Source of the DNA: Auanema rhodensis
Lineage: Eukaryota > Nematoda > Chromadorea > Rhabditida > Rhabditidae
NCBI GenBank assembly: GCA_964057225.1
Contig: OZ059897.1
Location: forward strand, 15,128,001 to 15,192,000
Direction: 5' to 3'
DNA length: 64,000 nucleotides
Shown here: positions 59,701-64,000 of the stretch, in pieces
Layout of the letters: each line of letters starts with the position of its first letter
Numbering within the stretch: the first letter of the stretch is position 1
Notes under the pieces: model-generated
What the model was told of the DNA's origin: nothing
The model's input: only the letters and a program-made list of their open reading frames with translations
Databases searched by the model: none
Position numbers and translations under genes: made by a program

Positions 59701-62700
59701 GGAAAAGGCAGAAGTCTTAGCCAAATCTCACTAGGAATTTCAGATTCTACACATCTGAATACCCAACCTCAAACTATTTTTATTAGATTTTAGTGAATGA
59801 TTTTTGAGAAAATCGTTCATTCACGGGGCACAACGTGACTACAGCCTGAACTTTTTTGTGAACAAATCTTGTGGATGGTCTCGGTATGAACCTCATTTCC
59901 GGAAAAGGCAGAAGTCTTAGCCAAATCTCACTAGGAATTTCAGATTCTACACATCTGAATACTCAACCTCAAACTATTTTTATTAGATTTTAGTGAATGA
60001 TTTTTGAGAAAAGCGTTCATTCACGGGGCACAACGTGACTACAGCCTGAACTTTTTTGTGAACAAATCTTGTGGATGGTCTCGGTATGAACCTCATTTCC
60101 GGAAAAGGCAGAAGTCTTAGCCAAATCTCACTAGGAATTTCAGATTCTACACATCTGAATACCCAACCTCAAACTATTTTTATTAGATTTTAGTGAATGA
60201 TTTTTGAGAAAAGCGTTCATTCACGGGGCACAACGTGACTACAGCCTGAACTTTTTTGTGAACAAATCTTGTGGATGGTCTCGGTATGAACCTCATTTCC
60301 GGAAAAGGCAGAAGTCTTAGCCAAATCTCACTAGGAATTTCAGATTCTACACATCTGAATACCCAACCTCAAACTATTTTTATTTGATTTTAGTAAATGA
60401 TTTTTGAGAAAATCGTTCATTCATCGGGCACAACGTGACTACAGCCTGAACTTTTTTGTGAACAAATCTTGTGGATGGTCTCGGTATAAACCCCATTTCC
60501 GGAAAAGGCAGAAGTCTTAGCCAAATCTCACTAGGAATTTCAGATTCTACACATCTGAATACTCAACCTCAAACTATTTTTATTAGATTTTAGTGAATGA
60601 TTTTTGAGAAAAGCGTTCATTCACGGGGCACAACGTGACTACAGCCTGAACTTTTTTGTGAACAAATCTTGTGGATGGTCTCGGTATAAACCCCATTTCC
60701 GGAAAAGGCAGAAGTCTTAGCCAAATCTCACTAGGAATTTCAGATTCTACACATCTGAATACCCAACCTCAAACTATTTTTATTAGATTTTAGTGAATGA
60801 TTTTTGAGAAAAGCGTTCATTCACGGGGCACAACGTGACTACAGCCTGAACTTTTTTGTGAACAAATCTTGTGGATGGTCTCGGTATAAACCCCATTTCC
60901 GGAAAAGGCAGAAGTCTTAGCCAAATCTCACTAGGAATTTCAGATTCTACACATCTGAATACTCAACCTCAAACTATTTTTATTAGATTTTAGTGAATGA
61001 TTTTTGAGAAAAGCGTTCATTCACGGGGCACAACGTGACTACAGCCTGAACTTTTTTGTGAACAAATCTTGTGGATGGTCTCGGTATAAACCCCATTTCC
61101 GGAAAAGGCAGAAGTCTTAGCCAAATCTCACTAGGAATTTCAGATTCTACACATCTGAATACTCAACCTCAAACTATTTTTATTAGATTTTAGTGAATGA
61201 TTTTTGAGAAAAGCGTTCATTCACGGGGCACAACGTGACTACAGCCTGAACTTTTTTGTGAACAAATCTTGTGGATGGTCTCGGTATAAACCCCATTTCC
61301 GGAAAAGGCAGAAGTCTTAGCCAAATCTCACTAGGAATTTCAGATTCTACACATCTGAATACTCAACCTCAAACTATTTTTATTAGATTTTAGTGAATGA
61401 TTTTTGAGAAAAGCGTTCATTCACGGGGCACAACGTGACTACAGCCTGAACTTTTTTGTGAACAAATCTTGTGGATGGTCTCGGTATAAACCCCATTTCC
61501 GGAAAAGGCAGAAGTCTTAGCCAAATCTCACTAGGAATTTCAGATTCTACACATCTGAATACTCAACCTCAAACTATTTTTATTAGATTTTAGTGAATGA
61601 TTTTTGAGAAAAGCGTTCATTCACGGGGCACAACGTGACTACAGCCTGAACTTTTTTGTGAACAAATCTTGTGGATGGTCTCGGTATAAACCCCATTTCC
61701 GGAAAAAGCAGAAGTCTTAGCCAAATCTCACTAGGAATTTCAGATTCTACACATCTGAATACCCAACCTCAAACTATTTTTATTAGATTTTAGTGAATGA
61801 TTTTTGAGAAAAGCGTTCATTCACGGGGCACAACGTGACTACAGCCTGAACTTTTTTGTGAACAAATCTTGTGGATGGTCTCGGTATAAACCCCATTTCC
61901 GGAAAAAGCAGAAGTCTTAGCCAAATCTCACTAGGAATTTCAGATTCTACACATCTGAATACTCAACCTCAAACTATTTTTATTAGATTTTAGTGAATGA
62001 TTTTTGAGAAAAGCGTTCATTCACGGGGCACAACGTGACTACAGCCTGAACTTTTTTGTGAACAAATCTTGTGGATGGTCTCGGTATAAACCCCATTTCC
62101 GGAAAAGGCAGAAGTCTTAGCCAAATCTCACTAGGAATTTCAGATTCTACACATCTGAATACTCAACCTCAAACTATTTTTATTAGATTTTAGTGAATGA
62201 TTTTTGAGAAAAGCGTTCATTCACGGGGCACAACGTGACTACAGCCTGAACTTTTTTGTGAACAAATCTTGTGGATGGTCTCGGTATGAACCTCATTTCC
62301 GGAAAAGGCAGAAGTCTTAGCCAAATCTCACTAGGAATTTCAGATTCTACACATCTGAATACTCAACCTCAAACTATTTTTATTAGATTTTAGTGAATGA
62401 TTTTTGAGAAAAGCGTTCATTCACGGGGCACAACGTGACTACAGCCTGAACTTTTTTGTGAACAAATCTTGTGGATGGTCTCGGTATGAACCTCATTTCC
62501 GGAAAAGGCAGAAGTCTTAGCCAAATCTCACTAGGAATTTCAGATTCTACACATCTGAATACTCAACCTCAAACTATTTTTATTAGATTTTAGTGAATGA
62601 TTTTTGAGAAAAGCGTTCATTCACCGGGCACAACGTGACTACAGCCTGAACTTTTTTGTGAACAAATCTTGTGGATGGTCTCGGTATGAACCTCATTTCC

Positions 62701-64000
62701 GGAAAAGGCAGAAGTCTTAGCCAAATCTCACTAGGAATTTCAGATTCTACACATCTGAATACTCAACCTCAAACTATTTTTATTAGATTTTAGTGAATGA
62801 TTTTTGAGAAAAGCGTTCATTCACCGGGCACAACGTGACTACAGCCTGAACTTTTTTGTGAACAAATCTTGTGGATGGTCTCGGTATGAACCTCATTTCC
62901 GGAAAAGGCAGAAGTCTTAGCCAAATCTCACTAGGAATTTCAGATTCTACACATCTGAATACCCAACCTCAAACTATTTTTATTAGATTTTAGTGAATAA
63001 TTTTTGAGAAAAGCGTTCATTCACCGGGCACAACGTGACTACAGCCTGAACTTTTTTGTGAACAAATCTTGTGGATGGTCTCGGTATAAACCCCTTTTCC
63101 GGAAAAGGCAGAAGTCTTAGCCAAATCTCACTAAGAATTTCAGATTCTACACATCTGAATACCCAACCTCAAACTATTTTTATTAGATTTTAGTGAATGA
63201 TTTTTGAGAAAAGCGTTCATTCACGGGGCACAACGTGACTACAGCCTGAACTTTTTTGTGAACAAATCTTGTGGATGGTCTCGGTATGAACCTCATTTCC
63301 GGAAAAGGCAGAAGTCTTAGCCAAATCTCACTAGGAATTTCAGATTCTACACATCTGAATACCCAACCTCAAACTATTTTTATTAGATTTTAGTGAATGA
63401 TTTTTGAGAAAAGCGTTCATTCACGGGGCACAACGTGACTACAGCCTGAACTTTTTTGTGAACAAATCTTGTGGATGGTCTCGGTATAAACCCCTTTTCC
63501 GGAAAAGGCAGAAGTCTTAGCCAAATCTCACTAGGAATTTCAGATTCTACACATCTGAATACCCAACCTCAAACTATTTTTATTAGATTTTAGTGAATGA
63601 TTTTTGAGAAAAGCGTTCATTCACGGGGCACAACGTGACTACAGCCTGAACTTTTTTGTGAACAAATCTTGTGGATGGTCTCGGTATGAACCTCATTTCC
63701 GGAAAAGGCAGAAGTCTTAGCCAAACCTCACTAGGAATTTCAGATTCTACACATCTGAATACTCAACCTCAAACTATTTTTAATTGATTTTAAAAAATGA
63801 TTTTTGAGAAAAGCGTTCATTCACGGGGCACAACGTGACTACAGCCTGAACTTTTTTGTGAACAAATCTTGTGGATGGTCTCGGTATGAACCTCATTTCC
63901 GGAAAAGGCAGAAGTCTTAGCCAAATCTCACTAGGAATTTCAGATTCTACACATCTGAATACCCAACCTCAAACTATTTTTATTAGATTTTAGTGAATGA

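Larger units (their letters stand above)
39832..64000. repeat. Satellite array of 200-bp monomers
   Basis: Head-to-tail tandem array that runs off the window. Using the CTATTTTT landmark, monomers recur at exactly 200 bp from 39,841 to 54,041 (71 units), then one unit of 133 bp, then 49 more units to 63,974, so 121 monomers plus a partial one. Monomers differ by a handful of substitutions at recurring sites (for example TAAATGA/TGAATGA, CCGGGCAC/CGGGGCAC, CCCCTTTTCC/CCTCATTTCC, TACCCAA/TACTCAA). There is no open frame, and I see no recognisable transposon ends inside. Most units in the left half contain the 16-bp palindrome CCTTTTCCGGAAAAGG, and all contain an imperfect inverted repeat around ATGATTTTTGAGAAAA-CGTTCATTCA. 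Such uniform length with low divergence points to active homogenisation. A centromeric, heterochromatic or subtelomeric role is possible but not shown. Confidence 0.97.

Noticed and set aside
39832..64000. CRISPR-like regular repeat array
   Set aside because: There are no unique spacers; the whole 200-bp unit repeats, and the sequence is eukaryotic.

Overview
The window is nuclear DNA from a nematode. The protein-coding part is AT-rich and built of many small exons separated by very short introns, most often 43-50 nt, that end in TTTCAG/TTTTAG. Most start codons sit 1-20 nt after such an acceptor with no cis exon in front, as expected for spliced-leader trans-splicing. Two genes encode the nematode-type DB cysteine module. 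The conserved block from 9.7 to 20.9 kb (SARAF, DNAJC16, AIP, CHMP4/vps-32, NAC-beta/icd-1, TRAPPC13) has homologues that, as I recall, mostly cluster on one C. elegans chromosome II cosmid (C56C10). A rhabditine nematode is likely; I cannot name the species.

Layout. 1-7.1 kb: a 5'-incomplete gene for a protein with five C2HC/C2H2 zinc fingers and a C-terminal BTB domain, plus an alternative last exon that would remove the last finger and the BTB. 7.9-8.2 kb: a three-exon single-span membrane microprotein. 8.3-9.0 kb (minus): a Ly6/uPAR-type surface protein with a GPI-like tail. 9.7-16.2 kb: a likely operon SARAF-DNAJC16-AIP. 16.5-17.4 kb (minus): the ESCRT-III subunit CHMP4. 17.9-20.9 kb: a likely operon NAC-beta-TRAPPC13. 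In both operons an AATAAA lies about 75-115 nt before the next trans-splice acceptor. 21.0-21.8 kb (minus): an unrecognised gene. 22.9-26.2 kb (minus): two DB-module secreted proteins with a tRNA-like insertion between them. 26.8-30.1 kb: two fast-evolving genes, one for a cysteine-rich protein with an Ig-like segment and one of unknown family.

30.3-39.7 kb is a minus-strand BEL/Pao retroelement with one uninterrupted 2,740-residue gag-pol-env ORF. It is flanked by 463-bp direct repeats that look identical over the stretches compared, so the insertion is probably young. Its inner junctions are abnormal: in the element sense the 5' repeat ends just after a poly(A) signal and is followed by 52 A before the start codon, where U5 and the primer-binding site should be.

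39.8 kb to the window end is one satellite array: 121 head-to-tail monomers of exactly 200 bp, except one of 133 bp, plus a partial monomer at the window edge. It contains a near-perfect 3.0-kb (15-monomer) tandem duplication, smaller 600-bp periodicities, runs of near-identical monomers, a gradient of monomer variants, and a 16-bp palindrome in most left-hand monomers. It runs off the window, so its full length is unknown.
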